Source: Pseudomonas wuhanensis (GTDB taxonomy: Bacteria > Pseudomonadota > Gammaproteobacteria > Pseudomonadales > Pseudomonadaceae). From it: a stretch of 64,000 nucleotides of DNA. Below, one piece after another: positions 63,785 to 64,000 of this stretch (position 1 is the first letter of the stretch; each line of letters begins with the position of its first letter). The DNA is taken from contig NZ_CP117430.1 in assembly GCF_030687395.1 (NCBI RefSeq), positions 3,286,001 through 3,350,000 on the forward strand, read 5' to 3'. A program made the position numbers and the translations under genes. The notes below the pieces were generated by a model. It had not been told where the DNA came from. It searched no databases and saw only the letters and a program-made list of their open reading frames with translations.

Positions 63785-64000
63785 GACGACACCTCCTCGG
63801 TGAGCATCGAAAGGGGTTTGACCGGTGCCTGACCGCGCTGACGACCGACCTGTTCCACGCAAACGCCGGCGGCCGCGGCAATCACTTCAGCCCCGGCCTG
63901 GGAGCAATAACGCCCCTGGCAGCGGCCCATGCCGACCCGGCTGAAAGCCTTGGCCCGGTTGACTTCACAGGCGCCTTTTTCCCGGACCACTGCACGCAAT
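63781..64000 (-). CDS. Opine oxidase subunit A-like FAD/[2Fe-2S] protein (C-terminal part, runs off right edge)
   Basis: The last 72 codons are visible. They carry a BFD-like [2Fe-2S] region: CEVNRAKAFSRVGMGRCQGRYCS, with cysteines spaced as in opine oxidase alpha / HcnB-type subunits. The rest of the gene, with the two dinucleotide-binding parts, lies beyond the window. Its stop overlaps the start of the DAO subunit gene (ATGA), as in oox-type operons. Confidence 0.8.
   Translation of the reverse strand, partial: LRAVVREKGACEVNRAKAFSRVGMGRCQGRYCSQAGAEVIAAAAGVCVEQVGRQRGQAPVKPLSMLTEEVSS

Noticed and set aside
1..64000. CRISPR arrays, transposases or insertion sequences
   Set aside because: No regularly spaced repeats and no transposase-like protein were seen; the only mobile signature is the tyrosine integrase.

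Overview
The window looks like the chromosome of a fluorescent-type Pseudomonas. The gene content fits (Pgm with the Pseudomonas start, two OprD-family porins, NodT/RND efflux, Lrp-type and MocR regulators, many catabolic oxidoreductases). The DNA is GC-rich with clear GGAG-type ribosome binding sites. No rRNA, tRNA, CRISPR array or transposase was seen.

Layout. 1-7038: chromosomal backbone with the 5' part of pgm, a MocR regulator, an unrecognised 497-aa protein, and a divergent oxidoreductase/LysR pair. 7009-45914: I read this as a 38.9-kb integrative genomic island inserted in the 3' end of the LysR gene. The last nine codons of that gene plus its stop recur at the right end with silent differences, around an identical 11-bp core. 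A P4-type tyrosine integrase lies just inside the left end, and paired TGGGGGCA repeats with 4-bp spacing flank both ends. The cargo is metabolic: (a) an AraC-controlled transporter/FAH hydrolase/SDR/2-hydroxyacid dehydrogenase operon with an atypical Nramp-family carrier; (b) a TetR-controlled efflux and lipid module (RND pump, adaptor, outer membrane factor, FadL-like channel, SDR, frameshifted ketoacyl synthase) with four matching 24-bp operators; (c) an old yellow enzyme with an HxlR repressor; (d) a large sugar-acid-like catabolic region under IclR and LysR control (OprD porin, three FAH-superfamily enzymes, UxaA-type dehydratase, probable 2-oxoglutarate semialdehyde dehydrogenase, MHS transporter, AroE-like and Gfo/Idh/MocA dehydrogenases). 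A 5' gene stub with a Tat-like signal is cut off at the right end. Just outside it a short sequence resembles the start of a second integrase gene, suggesting the site has been used more than once.

45914-64000: backbone or another accessory region. It has a TonB siderophore receptor with a Fur-like box; a gabT-HAD-Lrp unit divergent from a ghrA-like gene; an OprD porin and a GNAT-cupin-tatA unit that share a duplicated 81-bp promoter region (60 of 81 positions identical, same TTGTCA-N17-GATAC promoter); a truncated substrate-binding-protein gene; and a leftward series of opine-oxidase-like subunits A and B, M20 deacetylase, chemoreceptor, GabD-type dehydrogenase and tartrate dehydrogenase-type enzyme.

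Most functions are family-level assignments from motifs. Substrates of the catabolic clusters are inferred from gene combinations and not proven.
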